DNA of 64,000 nucleotides from Streptomyces capitiformicae (GCF_002214185.1 NZ_CP022161.1:6393486-6457485), one strand, 5' to 3'. Shown: positions 49,066 to 58,747, numbered from the stretch's first letter. Translations and numbers: made by a program. Notes: a model not told the origin generated them from the letters alone.

Positions 49066-49093
49066 GGGCCCATGCCCGGACAGGCATGGACCC
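49066..49093. terminator. hairpin terminator after the small FKBP gene
   Basis: GGGCCCATGCC / GGCATGGACCC forms an 11-bp stem with one mismatch and a 6-nt loop. It lies between the FKBP stop (49223) and the pafB start (48997). Confidence 0.5.
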
Positions 49094-49165
49094 CAGACGA
49101 CACAGGCGCGAACCCCAGTCGGTCGATACCGGTCGCGGCACGACCGACCCGAGCACGCCCCCCTA

Positions 49166-49231
49166 TGACGGTCAGACCCCTGTGACGGTCAGACCCCTGT
49201 GACGGTCAGACCCCTGTGACGGTCAGACCCC
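49166..49231. repeat. 17-bp tandem repeat running through the FKBP stop codon
   Basis: The unit TGACGGTCAGACCCCTG occurs at 49166-49182, 49183-49199 and 49200-49216, with a fourth partial unit to 49231 that contains the FKBP stop (TCA at 49223-49225 on the plus strand). The array looks like repeated duplication of the end of that gene. Confidence 0.95.
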
Positions 49232-49594
49232 GAGCAGGTCCACCACGAAGATCAGCGTCTCGCCGGGCTTGATCGCCGGGGTGGGGCTCTGGTTGCCGTA
49301 GGCCAGGTGGGCCGGAATGGTCAGCTGACGACGGCCGCCGACCTTCATGCCCTGCACGCCCTGGTCCCAGCCCTTGATGACACGACCGCCACCGAGCGGG
49401 AAGCGGAACGGCTGACCGCGGTTCCAGCTGGCGTCGAACTCCTCGCCGGTGCTGAAGGCGACACCCACGTAGTGCACGGAGACGGTCTGGCCGGCCTTCG
49501 CCACCTCGCCGTCGCCCTCCCAGATGTCCTTGATCTCAAGGTCCTTCGGGGGCTCGCCACCGGGGAAGTCGATCTCGGGCTTCTCAATGCTCAC
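49223..49594 (-). CDS. FKBP-type peptidyl-prolyl isomerase (cytoplasmic, single domain)
   Basis: This 123-residue FKBP has the core VSVHYVGVAFSTGEEFDASW, FPLGGGRVIKGWDQGVQGMKVGGRRQLTIPAHLAYGN and a terminal LIFVVDLLGV, with the aromatic active-site residues in place. No signal peptide is present, so it acts in the cytoplasm on protein folding. GTG 49594 follows GGAG at nine bases. It lies 62 bp downstream of the larger, exported FKBP gene, on the same strand, as a pair that is conserved next to pafA in Streptomyces. Confidence 0.94.
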   Translation of the reverse strand: MSIEKPEIDFPGGEPPKDLEIKDIWEGDGEVAKAGQTVSVHYVGVAFSTGEEFDASWNRGQPFRFPLGGGRVIKGWDQGVQGMKVGGRRQLTIPAHLAYGNQSPTPAIKPGETLIFVVDLLGV

Positions 49595-49656
49595 GTCTTC
49601 AGGCTCCTGCTTGTTTACGAACAAGGCAACGCGGAACAGTCTCGCATCCCCGAGCT

Positions 49657-50649
49657 TCACATCTTCGCGAGGATGTCCACGGTGAACACCATCGTGGAGT
49701 CCTTCTTGATGTCGCTGCCACTCGGCGGCGTGTCCCCGTAACCCAGCTTCGGCGGAATCACGATGAGCAGGCGACTGCCCACCTTCTTGCCGGTCATGCC
49801 CTGGGACCAGCCCTTGACGACCTGCTGCAGCCCGAACGAGCTCAGCTGCTCCCGGCTGTACGAGGAGTCGAACTCCTTGCCCGTGTCCCACAGCACGCCC
49901 TTGTACTGCACGAGGACGCTGTCGTCGGCGGCCAGCTCGGGGCCGTCGCCCTCCAGGATGTAGTTCGCCACCAGCTTGGTCGGCGGGTCCACCTTGGGGA
50001 CCTCGATGGAGGGAGCCTTGCCGTCGGTGTTGGTGCCCACCTTCGGCAGATCCACATTGTCCTGCGCGACCTCGGTGCCCTTCGCGGAGCTCTTGGCGTT
50101 GAACGTGTCCTGGATGTCGACGACGAACACCAGCGTGTCGGTGCCCTTGATGCCCGCCTGCGCGTTGCCCTCGGTGCCGTAACCCCAGGTCGGGGGCACG
50201 GACATCTCGACACGGCTGCCGGCCTTCTTACCGGTCAGGGCGTAGCGCCAGCCGTCGATGATGCCCTGCGGGGTGAGCTGGATGACCAGCGGCGTCTTAC
50301 GGTCGTAGGAGTTGTCGAAGACCTTGGCCGTGTTCCAGACCTGACCCAGGTAGTGCGCCTGGATGTAGTCACCCTCGACGACCGTCCTGCCGGTGCCCGC
50401 GATGACCGTCTTCACCGCCAGGTCCTTCGACGGATCCCCGCTGCCCTTGGCCACGGTCGGCTTCTCGTCGAACTTCACACCCGCCGTGATCGCCGGCAGA
50501 GGACCGTCCACGATCTTCGGCGGCTTCGCCTCGCTCGCCGACGCGGAGGGGCTGCTGCTGGCCTTGGCCGAGTCGGCCTTTTCGTCACCACAGGCGGAGA
50601 GCGTGACCAGTCCAGCGGGGACAGCGATGAGGAGTGAGCGTCGGCGCAC
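49657..50649 (-). CDS. two-domain FKBP lipoprotein isomerase
   Basis: This 330-residue protein starts MRRRSLLIAVPAGLVTLSAC-GDEK. The LSAC lipobox puts the acylated Cys at residue 20, so it is anchored on the outer face of the membrane. Two FKBP domains follow: about 90-185 (HYLGQVWNTAKVFDNSYDRK, VPPTWGYGTEGNAQAGIKGT) and about 230-330 (VQYKGVLWDTGKEFDSSYSR, IPPKLGYGDTPPSGSDI). It probably assists folding of exported proteins. The GTG at 50649 was chosen because it gives the signal sequence. It follows pafA at 131 bp. Confidence 0.93.
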   Translation of the reverse strand: MRRRSLLIAVPAGLVTLSACGDEKADSAKASSSPSASASEAKPPKIVDGPLPAITAGVKFDEKPTVAKGSGDPSKDLAVKTVIAGTGRTVVEGDYIQAHYLGQVWNTAKVFDNSYDRKTPLVIQLTPQGIIDGWRYALTGKKAGSRVEMSVPPTWGYGTEGNAQAGIKGTDTLVFVVDIQDTFNAKSSAKGTEVAQDNVDLPKVGTNTDGKAPSIEVPKVDPPTKLVANYILEGDGPELAADDSVLVQYKGVLWDTGKEFDSSYSREQLSSFGLQQVVKGWSQGMTGKKVGSRLLIVIPPKLGYGDTPPSGSDIKKDSTMVFTVDILAKM

Positions 50650-50780
50650 GATGAGGGCCTCGTATCGGTCGATCTTGTCGGATGGCGTGCGCGCAACTCT
50701 ACGGCGTGAGAAGGGCGCCGTACGGCAAACGTACGGCGCCCCGCGTTGCGTTCCGGAAACCGGGCCGGAACATTTTCAGC

Positions 50781-52142
50781 TCACATTCCCGCGATCAACT
50801 TCTCCACCCGGTCGTCCACCGAACGGAACGGGTCCTTGCACAACACCGTGCGCTGCGCCTGGTCGTTGAGCTTCAGATGCACCCAGTCGACCGTGAAATC
50901 CCGGCGCTGTTCCTGCGCCCGCCGGATGAAGTCACCGCGAAGGCGGGCCCGAGTGGTCTGCGGCGGAACCGACTTGCCCTCGAAGATCTTCAAGTCATTG
51001 CAGATACGGGCGGCTTGGCCTTTCCTCTCCAGAAGGTAGTAGAGACCCCGACGGCGGTGAATGTCGTGATACGCGAGGTCTATCTGCGCGACCCGCGGAT
51101 GCGACATGGTCATGTTGTGCTTGGCCCGGTACCGCTCGATGAGCTTGTACTTCATCACCCAGTCGATTTCGGTGCCGATCCGGTCGAGGTCCTCCGCCTC
51201 GATCGCGTCCAGCGTGCGGCCCCACAGCTCCAGGACCTGCTCGACCGTGCCCGTACGAATCCCGCGGCGCTCACAGAAGTCCACGGCCTTCTCGTAGTAC
51301 TCGCGCTGCACCTCCAGCGCGGAGGCCTCCCGGCCACTGGCCAGCCGCACCTTGCGGCGGCCCGTGATGTCATGGCTGACCTCGCGGATCGCCCGAATCG
51401 GGTTCTCCAGAGTGAGGTCACGCATCACCGTGCCCGCCTCGATCATGCGCAGCACCAGGTCGGTGGCACCGACCTTGAGCAGCATGGTCGTCTCGGACAT
51501 GTTCGAGTCGCCCACGATGACGTGCAGCCGGCGGTACCGCTCGGCATCCGCGTGCGGCTCGTCGCGGGTGTTGATGATCGGCCGGGAGCGGGTGGTCGCC
51601 GAGCTGACGCCCTCCCAGATGTGCTCCGCCCGCTGACTCACGCAGTACACCGCACCACGCGGGGTCTGCAGCACCTTGCCCGCGCCGCACAACAGCTGCC
51701 GTGTGACGAGGAACGGGATGAGGATGTCCGCGAGCCGGGAGAACTCCCCGTGCCGGGCCACCAGATAGTTCTCGTGGCAACCATACGAGTTGCCCGCCGA
51801 GTCGGTGTTGTTCTTGAAGAGATAGACGTCGCCCGCGATTCCCTCCTCGTGCAGGCGGCGTTCGGCGTCGACCAGCAGTCCTTCGAGAATGCGCTCGCCG
51901 GCCTTGTCGTGAGTGACCAGCTCGGTCACGTTGTCACATTCGGGTGTCGCGTATTCCGGATGTGAGCCCACGTCGAGATACAGACGGGCCCCGTTCCGCA
52001 GAAACACATTGCTGCTGCGGCCCCATGACACGACACGGCGGAAGAGGTACCGCGCCACCTCGTCAGGAGACAGACGGCGCTGTCCCCTGAACGTGCACGT
52101 GACGCCGTACTCGTTCTCCAGCCCGAAAATGCGGCGGTCCAT
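50781..52142 (-). CDS. pafA: Pup-protein ligase PafA
   Basis: This 453-residue ligase joins the C-terminal Glu of Pup to substrate lysines using ATP. The Mg ligand Glu9 lies in [12 protein letters not shown] and the catalytic Asp57 in [34 protein letters not shown] and [20 protein letters not shown] are conserved with Dop. It is a carboxylate-amine ligase related to glutamine synthetase. ATG 52142 lies nine bases after the MFS stop and is preceded by TAATGT (52154-52149) at six bases, so it may be read from a leaderless message starting inside the MFS gene end. Confidence 0.97.
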   Translation of the reverse strand: MDRRIFGLENEYGVTCTFRGQRRLSPDEVARYLFRRVVSWGRSSNVFLRNGARLYLDVGSHPEYATPECDNVTELVTHDKAGERILEGLLVDAERRLHEEGIAGDVYLFKNNTDSAGNSYGCHENYLVARHGEFSRLADILIPFLVTRQLLCGAGKVLQTPRGAVYCVSQRAEHIWEGVSSATTRSRPIINTRDEPHADAERYRRLHVIVGDSNMSETTMLLKVGATDLVLRMIEAGTVMRDLTLENPIRAIREVSHDITGRRKVRLASGREASALEVQREYYEKAVDFCERRGIRTGTVEQVLELWGRTLDAIEAEDLDRIGTEIDWVMKYKLIERYRAKHNMTMSHPRVAQIDLAYHDIHRRRGLYYLLERKGQAARICNDLKIFEGKSVPPQTTRARLRGDFIRRAQEQRRDFTVDWVHLKLNDQAQRTVLCKDPFRSVDDRVEKLIAGM

Positions 52143-52151
52143 GACTGAACA

Positions 52152-53411
52152 TTACGCCCGATCGACCGAGCTGAAACGGGGTTCGACAGCACGGTTTGGA
52201 TCATTTTCCGATGAGACCGCGACCACCGCACCCCCGGAAGGAAGAGCGAGAAGACGCCCCGTAGCCAGCAGAACCAGCAGCGACACACACCCCGCGGCAC
52301 CCGGCACGACGAAGCCCCACACCGTCCCGCCCCACTCGACGACCGGCCCCGCGGCGGCCGCTCCGAACGACTGACCGACCATGAACGTCGTCACGATCCA
52401 CGAGAACGCCTCCGTGACCGTGCCGCGCAGCGCGTGCCGGTCGACGAGCACGAAGGAACAGGCGATGGCCGGCGCCAGGAACACACCGGCGAGCGCCATC
52501 AGCACCGTCATCACCACCGGCCCCGGCATCAACGTCAACGGCACATAACAGACCGCCAGCAACGCCACCAACACCTGGAGTCGACGCTCCGGCACCCCGT
52601 TCCACTGCCGCGCCCCGTACGCCGTACCACCGACGAGCGCACCGAGCCCGACGCCCGCCATGAGCCAGCCGTACACCACGTCCCCACCGTTGCCGTCCGC
52701 GTACGACACGGCGGCCACCGTGATGGAACCGAGCGCGATACCCACGAACAAGAACGCACCCAGCAACACCAGGAGCCCGGGCGAACGCAGCGCACCCAGC
52801 CAGTGCGCCTCACGCGGCACCGAACGCCACGCCCGCGAAGGCGGCGACACGACCACCCAGAGCGCCCCGAGCACCCCGATCACGTTCAACACGATCAGCG
52901 CCGCCTGCGCCGACCACAACGCCACACACAGCGTCACCAGCAGCGGCCCGACCGTGAACATGACCTCCTGCGCCACCGCATCCATCGCATACGCCGTGTG
53001 CACCTGCTCCTCCTTACGGAGGACCGAGGACCACAGAGCCCGCAGACCACCCTCAAGAGGAGGCGTGAACAGCCCCGCGACGATCATGGAGAGATACGCC
53101 AGCGGAAGCGGCTCCAGACCCACGAGAGCGAAGACGGTCATCCCCAGGGCCGAGACGACGGCCGCGGGCAACTGCACCCGCGGCTGCCCGTACAGATCCA
53201 CCAGCCGCCCCAACAGCGGCTGCCCCACGGCATTGGCGACCCCGTACACCGCGGCGAGCGCCCCCGCGAGGCTGTACGTACCACCCTCCGCCCGCACGAA
53301 GAGCACGATCGCGATCGCCGCGGTGGCGTTCGGCAACCGCCCCACCAACGTGCCCGCGAGCAGCCGCGCGGCATGCCGCGCCCTGAAGATCTCCATGTAT
53401 CCGGCGGCCAT
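52152..53411 (-). CDS. MFS transporter
   Basis: This 419-residue major-facilitator protein has about 12 transmembrane helices. Family features include GRLPNATAAIAIVLFVRAEGG in helix 1, the GxxxGRLVDLYGQPR loop after helix 2 and VSYADGNGGDVVYGWLMAGV in the second half. The substrate is unknown; a drug or metabolite efflux role is typical. It is divergent from a LacI-type gene across 108 bp that contain a 27-bp palindrome, so that regulator probably controls it. It runs straight into pafA (nine bases apart), so read-through could affect pafA. Confidence 0.92.
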   Translation of the reverse strand: MAAGYMEIFRARHAARLLAGTLVGRLPNATAAIAIVLFVRAEGGTYSLAGALAAVYGVANAVGQPLLGRLVDLYGQPRVQLPAAVVSALGMTVFALVGLEPLPLAYLSMIVAGLFTPPLEGGLRALWSSVLRKEEQVHTAYAMDAVAQEVMFTVGPLLVTLCVALWSAQAALIVLNVIGVLGALWVVVSPPSRAWRSVPREAHWLGALRSPGLLVLLGAFLFVGIALGSITVAAVSYADGNGGDVVYGWLMAGVGLGALVGGTAYGARQWNGVPERRLQVLVALLAVCYVPLTLMPGPVVMTVLMALAGVFLAPAIACSFVLVDRHALRGTVTEAFSWIVTTFMVGQSFGAAAAGPVVEWGGTVWGFVVPGAAGCVSLLVLLATGRLLALPSGGAVVAVSSENDPNRAVEPRFSSVDRA

Positions 53412-53448
53412 GTCCTGCCTCTCGAAGGGCTCTCGACGAGTGAAGTGT

Positions 53449-53475
53449 TACGTATAACGTCCCCCGTCATACGTA
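53449..53475. promoter_or_regulatory. palindromic operator between MFS and LacI genes
   Basis: TACGTATAACG-TCCCC-CGTCATACGTA is an 11-bp inverted repeat with one mismatch around a five-base centre. It lies midway between the divergent starts (53411 and 53520), as expected for a LacI-type operator, though the spaced form is longer than the usual LacI site. Confidence 0.6.
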
Positions 53476-53519
53476 CCATGTGCCCTGTCCGCGAGTCCAG
53501 ACGAAGGAGCAGGCCGACG

Positions 53520-54533
53520 GTGGCACGAGGTAGTACACGACCCACGAGCCGTGACGTCGCCCAGGCCGCCGGAGTCTCCCAGGCCGCGGTCTCCCTGGTC
53601 CTCGGCAACAAATGGCGCGGCCGCGTCTCGGAAACCACAGCCGAACGCGTCCGGGAAACCGCGCGGGAACTGGGCTACCGGCCCAACCTCGCCGCACGCA
53701 ACCTCCGCCTCGGCCGCACACGGACCGTGCTGCTCGTGGTACCGGCCCTGACAACCGAGTTCTTCGCAGGCGTGTACACAGGCGCCGCCCGCGTCGCCGC
53801 CGAACACGGCTTCGGCGTCGTCCTCTACCCCTCCCCCGAGGGCGTCGGCCCCGCCCGCGACCCCTTCGCCTCCGCACAGGCCGCACTCGACGGCGTCATC
53901 GCCTCCTCCATGGCCGCCGACGCCCTCACCGCCATCCGCGGCGACCAACTCCCCCTCGTGATGCTCGACAGCGACCCCGAGGGCAGCCTCGGGGCCGCGA
54001 CCGTCAACCTCGACATCCGCGACGGAGTACGCCAGGTCGCCGACCACCTGCTGCAACTCGGACACCGCCACTTCCTCCACCTGGCCGCCGACGTACCCTC
54101 CTGGACCTTCGACGTACGTGCGCGGGAACTCACCGCACGGCTGGAGGCAGTGCCAGGGACGACCCTGCGTACGACCGCCGCGCCGATCTCCATCGACGGG
54201 GCCCTCACCGCCGCCGAAACCGCATTGGCCGGTCCCGGACCCCGGCCCACGGCCCTGGTGTGCGACGACGACAAACTCGCGGCCGGCGCCTACAAGGCCG
54301 CGCGACGCCTCGGACTGCGCGTACCGGAGGACATCTCCATCACCGGCCTCGACGACCTCGCCCTCGCCACGGCCCTCGACCCCGAACTGACGACCGTACG
54401 ACTGGACGCCGAACTGTTCGGGGAACGGGGCATGGAGGCCCTGCTGGCCGTTCTGGAGGGACGTACACCCACGCAGGGGGATATTCCTGTGAAGCTGGTG
54501 GTTCGGGGTTCCACGGGGCGCCCAGCGAGCTGA
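53520..54533 (+). CDS. LacI-family transcriptional regulator
   Basis: This 337-residue repressor has the LacI helix-turn-helix (PTSRDVAQAAGVSQAAVSLVLGNKWRGRVSETTAERV, about 7-43), the hinge YRPNLAARNLRLGRT, and a periplasmic-binding-like effector domain (LLVVPALTTEFFAGVYTGAA to VPEDISITGLDDLALATAL). The GTG at 53520 follows AAGGAG at ten bases. It probably represses the divergent MFS gene and itself through the palindrome at 53449-53475. A sugar-like ligand is usual for the family, but none can be named. It is convergent with prcA. Confidence 0.93.
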   Translation: MARGSTRPTSRDVAQAAGVSQAAVSLVLGNKWRGRVSETTAERVRETARELGYRPNLAARNLRLGRTRTVLLVVPALTTEFFAGVYTGAARVAAEHGFGVVLYPSPEGVGPARDPFASAQAALDGVIASSMAADALTAIRGDQLPLVMLDSDPEGSLGAATVNLDIRDGVRQVADHLLQLGHRHFLHLAADVPSWTFDVRARELTARLEAVPGTTLRTTAAPISIDGALTAAETALAGPGPRPTALVCDDDKLAAGAYKAARRLGLRVPEDISITGLDDLALATALDPELTTVRLDAELFGERGMEALLAVLEGRTPTQGDIPVKLVVRGSTGRPAS

Positions 54534-54553
54534 ACGCCCCCTGATACGCCGCA

Positions 54554-54579
54554 CGCCCCGGCCTGCCTCGGCCGGGGCG
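54554..54579. terminator. bidirectional terminator between LacI gene and prcA
   Basis: A perfect 10-bp stem CGCCCCGGCC / GGCCGGGGCG with a six-base loop lies in the 77-bp gap between the two convergent stops. Confidence 0.75.
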
Positions 54580-54610
54580 CACTACGGGCGGGGTTTCACA
54601 GACGGCGGGG

Positions 54611-55348
54611 CTACTCCTCCTCGGAGCTCTCGGCCTCCGTGGCGGCACCGTCCGCCTCCAGCAGCCGGGCGAGCTGACGGCCGACGATGCGCTTGAACTT
54701 GCGCTGCTGCGGGCGGGTGCGATCGAGGACGGCGACCTCGAGACGCTCGGCGGGGATCTCCCGCTGCGTGCCGTTGGTGTCCCGCGAGAGGGCTTGGACG
54801 GCGAGCTTCAGGGCCTCGGCCAGGGACATACCGTCCTGGTGACGCTGATCCAGATAGCTGCTGATCTGCTCCGCATTACCACCGACCGCGACCGAACCGT
54901 GCTCGTCCACGATCGAACCGTCGTGGGGCAAACGATAGATCTGATCGCCCTCGGGGGTCTCCCCGACCTCGGCCACGACCAACTCCACCTCGTACGGCTT
55001 CTCAGCCGCCGAGGAGAAGATCGTGCCCAGGGTCTGGGCGTAGACGTTGGCCAGACCCCGGGCGGTCACGTCATCACGGTCATAGGTGTAACCACGAAGA
55101 TCCGCGTACCGGACACCACCGATCCGCAGATTCTCGTACTCGTTGTACTTACCGGCGGCCGCAAAAGCGATCCGGTCATAGATCTCGCTGAACTTGTGCA
55201 ACGCACGGGACGGGTTCTCACCGACGAACACGATGCCATCGGCGTACTGCAGCACGACCAGGCTGCGGCCACGAGCGATGCCCTTGCGGGCGTACTCCGC
55301 CCGGTCGGCCATCGCCTGCTGGGGAGATACATAGAACGGCGTCGACAC
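54611..55348 (-). CDS. prcA: 20S proteasome alpha subunit
   Basis: This 245-residue protein is the actinobacterial alpha subunit, forming the outer rings and gate of the 20S core. It has the N-terminal [28 protein letters not shown] region (shown with a break), [40 protein letters not shown] and an acidic C-terminal tail ESSEEE. It lacks the catalytic Thr of beta subunits, as expected. GTG 55348 gives the family N-terminus. It lies 67 bp after prcB in the pup-endonuclease VII-prcB-prcA cluster. Confidence 0.98.
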   Translation of the reverse strand: MSTPFYVSPQQAMADRAEYARKGIARGRSLVVLQYADGIVFVGENPSRALHKFSEIYDRIAFAAAGKYNEYENLRIGGVRYADLRGYTYDRDDVTARGLANVYAQTLGTIFSSAAEKPYEVELVVAEVGETPEGDQIYRLPHDGSIVDEHGSVAVGGNAEQISSYLDQRHQDGMSLAEALKLAVQALSRDTNGTQREIPAERLEVAVLDRTRPQQRKFKRIVGRQLARLLEADGAATEAESSEEE

Positions 55349-55415
55349 CGGTTATCCGTCCCTTTCTGTCGAAGTCACTTGATCACCTTGATAAGAGGGC
55401 CGCCGACTGGATCGG

Positions 55416-56261
55416 CTAGAGCAGCGCGGCCCGCGGACCGTCGGGCTGCTCCAGACGCCGCTCCAGGATCGAGCGGGCGATCTCGGACGACTCCTCATCG
55501 GTGAGCCGACGGAAGCCGTCCTCGGTGATCACCGTGACGATGGGGTAGATCCGGCGGGCGACATCGGGACCACCGGTCGCCGAGTCGTCGTCTGCCGCGT
55601 CGTAGAGAGCCTGGATCACCAGGGTCGTGGCATCACCCTCGGAAAGGTCGGCACGGAAGAGCTTCTTCATCGCACCGCGCGCGAAGATCGAACCGGAGCC
55701 CGTGGCCGCGAAGCCGGTCTCCTCGGAACGGCCACCTGTCACGTCGTACGAGAAGATGCGCCCCTTCTCACGATCCACGTCGTAGCCGGCGAACAGCGGG
55801 ACCACAGCCAGGCCCTGCATGGCCATGCCGAGGTTGGAACGAATCATGGTCGACAGACGGTTGGCCTTACCCTCCAGCGAGAGCTGAGCGCCCTCCACCT
55901 TCTCGAAGTGCTCCAGCTCCAGCTGGAACAGCTTCACCATCTCCACGGCCAGACCAGCCGTACCGGCGATCCCGACAGCCGAGTACTCATCCGCCGGGAA
56001 CACCTTCTCGATGTCCCGCTGCGCGATCATGTTCCCCATCGTGGCCCGCCGGTCACCGGCGAGCACGACACCACCGGGGAACGTGACAGCCACGATCGTC
56101 GTCCCGTGCGGGGCCTCGATCACGCCCTGCGTCGGCGGCAGCTGCCTCTTGCCGGGGAGCAGCTCCGGCTGGTGCTCCGACAGAAAGTCCATGAAGGACG
56201 ACGACCCAGGCGTCAGGAAGGCAGCTGGTAGACGCCCGGTGCTACGAGTGTTGGCTTCCAC
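55416..56261 (-). CDS. prcB: 20S proteasome beta subunit precursor
   Basis: This 281-residue protein is the catalytic beta subunit. A 53-residue propeptide ([20 protein letters not shown] onward) ends at HG, and autoprocessing exposes Thr54 in [20 protein letters not shown]. Asp and Lys of the active site follow (DRRAT, and [16 protein letters not shown]). The start lies inside the 3' end of the endonuclease VII-like gene (49-bp overlap in a different frame), so both are translated from the same message. ATG or GTG choice further upstream is not possible without extending into that gene. Confidence 0.98.
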   Translation of the reverse strand: MEANTRSTGRLPAAFLTPGSSSFMDFLSEHQPELLPGKRQLPPTQGVIEAPHGTTIVAVTFPGGVVLAGDRRATMGNMIAQRDIEKVFPADEYSAVGIAGTAGLAVEMVKLFQLELEHFEKVEGAQLSLEGKANRLSTMIRSNLGMAMQGLAVVPLFAGYDVDREKGRIFSYDVTGGRSEETGFAATGSGSIFARGAMKKLFRADLSEGDATTLVIQALYDAADDDSATGGPDVARRIYPIVTVITEDGFRRLTDEESSEIARSILERRLEQPDGPRAALL

Positions 56262-56800
56262 GCGTTTCCTTCCAGGTAGTCGGCAGCTCGGTTCATCGCT
56301 GCGGGGTCATCCCTCAACAGGCCGAGGCCGGAATTGCAGTTGAAGCACAGTACGCCACGGACCCTACCCGTCTTGTGGCAGTGATCCACATGCGTTGCGG
56401 GGGCAGACAGGCAGATACAACAGACCCCGCCTTGAGATGCAATCAGCTCGTCTCGTTCGACTTCGGTGAGGCCGTACTTGCGCCACAGGTGCTGTGCAGG
56501 CGCCAGGGCCGCTCGGCAAGCCTTGCAGCGGCTAGACAGGCCATCACCTTTCCGATGCCACTCGCTGTGCGGCTTCACTTCTCCGCAACCCCGGCAGCGT
56601 TTGTGCCCGACGGACACGTAGTCCTCAGGGCCAAGAACCGGGGGTTCCGCCGCCCGGCAGTGATAACGAGTAGCGCAGCCCCGGCAATGCCGCTGCAAGC
56701 CATCAAGGTTTGACCGCTTGCGGTCGAAGGCTGCGCGCGACTTGTACTCACCGCACCGCACGCAGCGCTTCATACCTTCTTCGCTTGACAACCCCAGCAC
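56213..56800 (-). CDS. endonuclease VII-like zinc/HNH protein inside the proteasome operon
   Basis: This 195-residue protein has two tandem zinc knuckles, [17 protein letters not shown]9-GLQRHCRGC and [17 protein letters not shown]5-SSRCKAC. A recombination endonuclease VII domain follows ([20 protein letters not shown], then [20 protein letters not shown] and [14 protein letters not shown]). The DHCHKTG and CxxC pairs give an HNH-type metal site. Whether it cleaves DNA is unknown. It lies 24 bp after pup and overlaps prcB by 49 bp. The GTG at 56800 follows GAAGG at eight bases; an ATG at 56773 ([11 protein letters not shown]) is the alternative. Confidence 0.88.
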   Translation of the reverse strand: MLGLSSEEGMKRCVRCGEYKSRAAFDRKRSNLDGLQRHCRGCATRYHCRAAEPPVLGPEDYVSVGHKRCRGCGEVKPHSEWHRKGDGLSSRCKACRAALAPAQHLWRKYGLTEVERDELIASQGGVCCICLSAPATHVDHCHKTGRVRGVLCFNCNSGLGLLRDDPAAMNRAADYLEGNAWKPTLVAPGVYQLPS

Positions 56801-56823
56801 CCCCGTAACCTTCGATTCGAAGG

Positions 56824-57039
56824 CTACTCGCCACCTTTTTGAACGAAACTACGGACGAAATCCTCTGCGTTCTCCTCGAGGACATCGTCAATTTCGTCAA
56901 GAACCGAGTCCACGTCGTCGCTCAGCTTCTCCTGCCGCTCCTTGAGGTCCTCCGAGGCCTGCGCCTCGGGCGCCTCCTCGACCTCTTCAGTGGAACGGGT
57001 GGCCTTCTGCTGGCCGCCGCCGGTGTCCTTGGTCGCCAT
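56824..57039 (-). CDS. pup: prokaryotic ubiquitin-like protein Pup
   Basis: This 71-residue disordered, acidic protein is Pup, attached to lysines of target proteins for proteasomal degradation. The C-terminal half (LSDDVDSVLDEIDDVLEENA EDFVRSFVQKGGE, given with a break) contains the Mpa-binding helix. It ends Gly-Gly-Glu, so no deamidation by Dop is needed before ligation, unlike mycobacterial GGQ forms. ATG 57039 gives MATKDTGGGQQKATRS; an upstream in-frame start at 57048 is possible. It is the first gene of the pup-endonuclease VII-prcB-prcA cluster. Confidence 0.97.
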   Translation of the reverse strand: MATKDTGGGQQKATRSTEEVEEAPEAQASEDLKERQEKLSDDVDSVLDEIDDVLEENAEDFVRSFVQKGGE

Positions 57040-57108
57040 AACCCTCACCCCGCTCTGTTGCCCGACATGGTCGACAGGTCGGCATTCCTGCCGATCGGTG
57101 ATGATCAG

Positions 57109-57114
57109 ACCCTA
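57109..57114 (-). promoter_or_regulatory. -10 box candidate for pup
   Basis: On the minus strand TAGGGT (57114-57109) lies 70 bp before the pup start and is followed by CTGATC. The same TAGGGTC string precedes arc, the ferredoxin gene, the SseB-like gene and the small membrane protein. No good -35 is seen. Confidence 0.4.
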
Positions 57115-57159
57115 CAAGCCGGGTCTGACATTGGCCCCGTTGTTTCCTGATATCCACAA

Positions 57160-57191
57160 CGTCCGGGGACCACCTCGATGATTCCCGGACG
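57160..57191. terminator. hairpin terminator after dop
   Basis: CGTCCGGG / CCCGGACG forms an 8-bp stem with a 16-nt loop, 45 bp beyond the dop stop and before the pup promoter region. Confidence 0.5.
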
Positions 57192-57235
57192 CCGCTGTTT
57201 CCACCCTGCCCGGCTGATCACGATTGAAGCCCGGT

Positions 57236-58747
57236 TCAGTTGCCGGAGAGAACCCTGACCAGGTCTTCTGCCGTGCGGCAGCGATCCAGGAGCTCCTTGA
57301 CGTGATTTCGCGTTCCGCGTAGCGGTTCGAGGGTTGGGACGCGTTGGAGCGAGTCCCGGCCCGGGAGGTCGAAGATCACGGAGTCCCAGGAGGCGGCCGC
57401 GACGTCGTCGGCGTACTGCTCCAGGCAGCGCCCGCGGAAGTAGGCGCGGGTGTCCTCCGGTGGCTTCGTACGGGCCCGGTCGACGTCTGTCTCGTCGAGG
57501 AGCCGCTTCATCTTGCCGCGGGCCACCAGACGGTTGTAGAGGCCCTTCTCGGCGCGTACGTCGGCGTACTGGAGGTCGACGAGGTGGAGGCGGGCGGCGT
57601 CCCAGTCGAGGCTGTCACGGCGCCGGTAGCCCTCCATCAGCTCCCGCTTGGCGACCCAGTCGAGCTCCCCGGAGAGGCTCATCGGATCGTTCTCCAGGCG
57701 GTTCAAGGTGTCTTCCCACCTGGTGAGGACGTCCTTGGTCTGCTCGTCGGCGTCCGCTCCGAACCGCTCCTCCACGTACTTGCGTGACAGCTCGTAGTAC
57801 TCCATCTGGAGCTGTACGGCGGTCAGGGTGCGGCCGCTGCGGAGGGTGACGAGGCGTTGCAGGGACGGGTCGTGGGAGACCTGGTGCAGCGTGCGGACCG
57901 GCTGGTCGACCGCCAGGTCCACCGCGATGAAGCCGTCCTCGATCATCGACAGCACCAGGGCTGTCGTACCCAGCTTCAGATACGTCGAGATCTCGGACAG
58001 GTTCGCGTCGCCGATGATCACGTGGAGGCGGCGGTATTTCTCCGCATCGGCGTGCGGCTCGTCGCGGGTGTTGATGATGGGGCGCTTCAGGGTCGTTTCG
58101 AGGCCCACTTCGACCTCGAAATAGTCCGCGCGCTGGCTGAGCTGGAAGCCGTGTTCGTGGCCGTCCTGGCCGATGCCGACGCGGCCGGCGCCGGCGAAGA
58201 CCTGGCGGGAGACGAAGAAGGGGGTGAGGTGGCGCACGATGTCCGAGAAAGCGGTTTCCCGCTTCATCAGGTAGTTCTCGTGTGTGCCGTAGGAGGCGCC
58301 CTTGTTGTCGGTGTTGTTCTTGTAGAGGTGGATCGGCTGGGCGCCGGGGAGCTGGGCGGCGCGTTCGGCGGCTTCGGCCATGATGCGTTCGCCGGCCTTG
58401 TCCCAGAGGACGGCGTCCAGGGGATTGGTGACCTCGGGGGCGCTGTATTCGGGGTGTGCGTGGTCGACGTAGAGGCGTGCGCCGTTGGTGAGGATGACGT
58501 TGGCGAGGCCGATGTCCTCGTCGGTGAGCTGGCTGGAGTCGGCGGCCTCGCGGGCGAGGTCGAAGCCTCGCGCGTCCCGTAGCGGGTTCTCTTCCTCGAA
58601 GTCCCAGCGGGCCCGGCGGGCCCGGTGCATCGCCGCGGCGTAGGCGTTGACGATCTGGGACGAGGTGAGCATGGCATTGGCATTGGGGTGGCCGGGGACG
58701 GAGATCCCGTACTCCGTCTCGATGCCCATTACTCGCCGTACGGTCAT
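57236..58747 (-). CDS. dop: Pup deamidase/depupylase Dop
   Basis: This 503-residue enzyme removes Pup from proteins, and in other genera deamidates Pup-Gln. It shares the PafA fold: Glu10 in [20 protein letters not shown] and Asp95 in [14 protein letters not shown], with [19 protein letters not shown] and [20 protein letters not shown]. The Dop-specific loop with many small residues (LTDEDIG region, about 70-80) is present. Because Pup here ends in Glu, depupylation should be the main role. The stop of arc is 231 bp upstream, with a terminator between, so dop may be transcribed separately. Confidence 0.97.
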   Translation of the reverse strand: MTVRRVMGIETEYGISVPGHPNANAMLTSSQIVNAYAAAMHRARRARWDFEEENPLRDARGFDLAREAADSSQLTDEDIGLANVILTNGARLYVDHAHPEYSAPEVTNPLDAVLWDKAGERIMAEAAERAAQLPGAQPIHLYKNNTDNKGASYGTHENYLMKRETAFSDIVRHLTPFFVSRQVFAGAGRVGIGQDGHEHGFQLSQRADYFEVEVGLETTLKRPIINTRDEPHADAEKYRRLHVIIGDANLSEISTYLKLGTTALVLSMIEDGFIAVDLAVDQPVRTLHQVSHDPSLQRLVTLRSGRTLTAVQLQMEYYELSRKYVEERFGADADEQTKDVLTRWEDTLNRLENDPMSLSGELDWVAKRELMEGYRRRDSLDWDAARLHLVDLQYADVRAEKGLYNRLVARGKMKRLLDETDVDRARTKPPEDTRAYFRGRCLEQYADDVAAASWDSVIFDLPGRDSLQRVPTLEPLRGTRNHVKELLDRCRTAEDLVRVLSGN

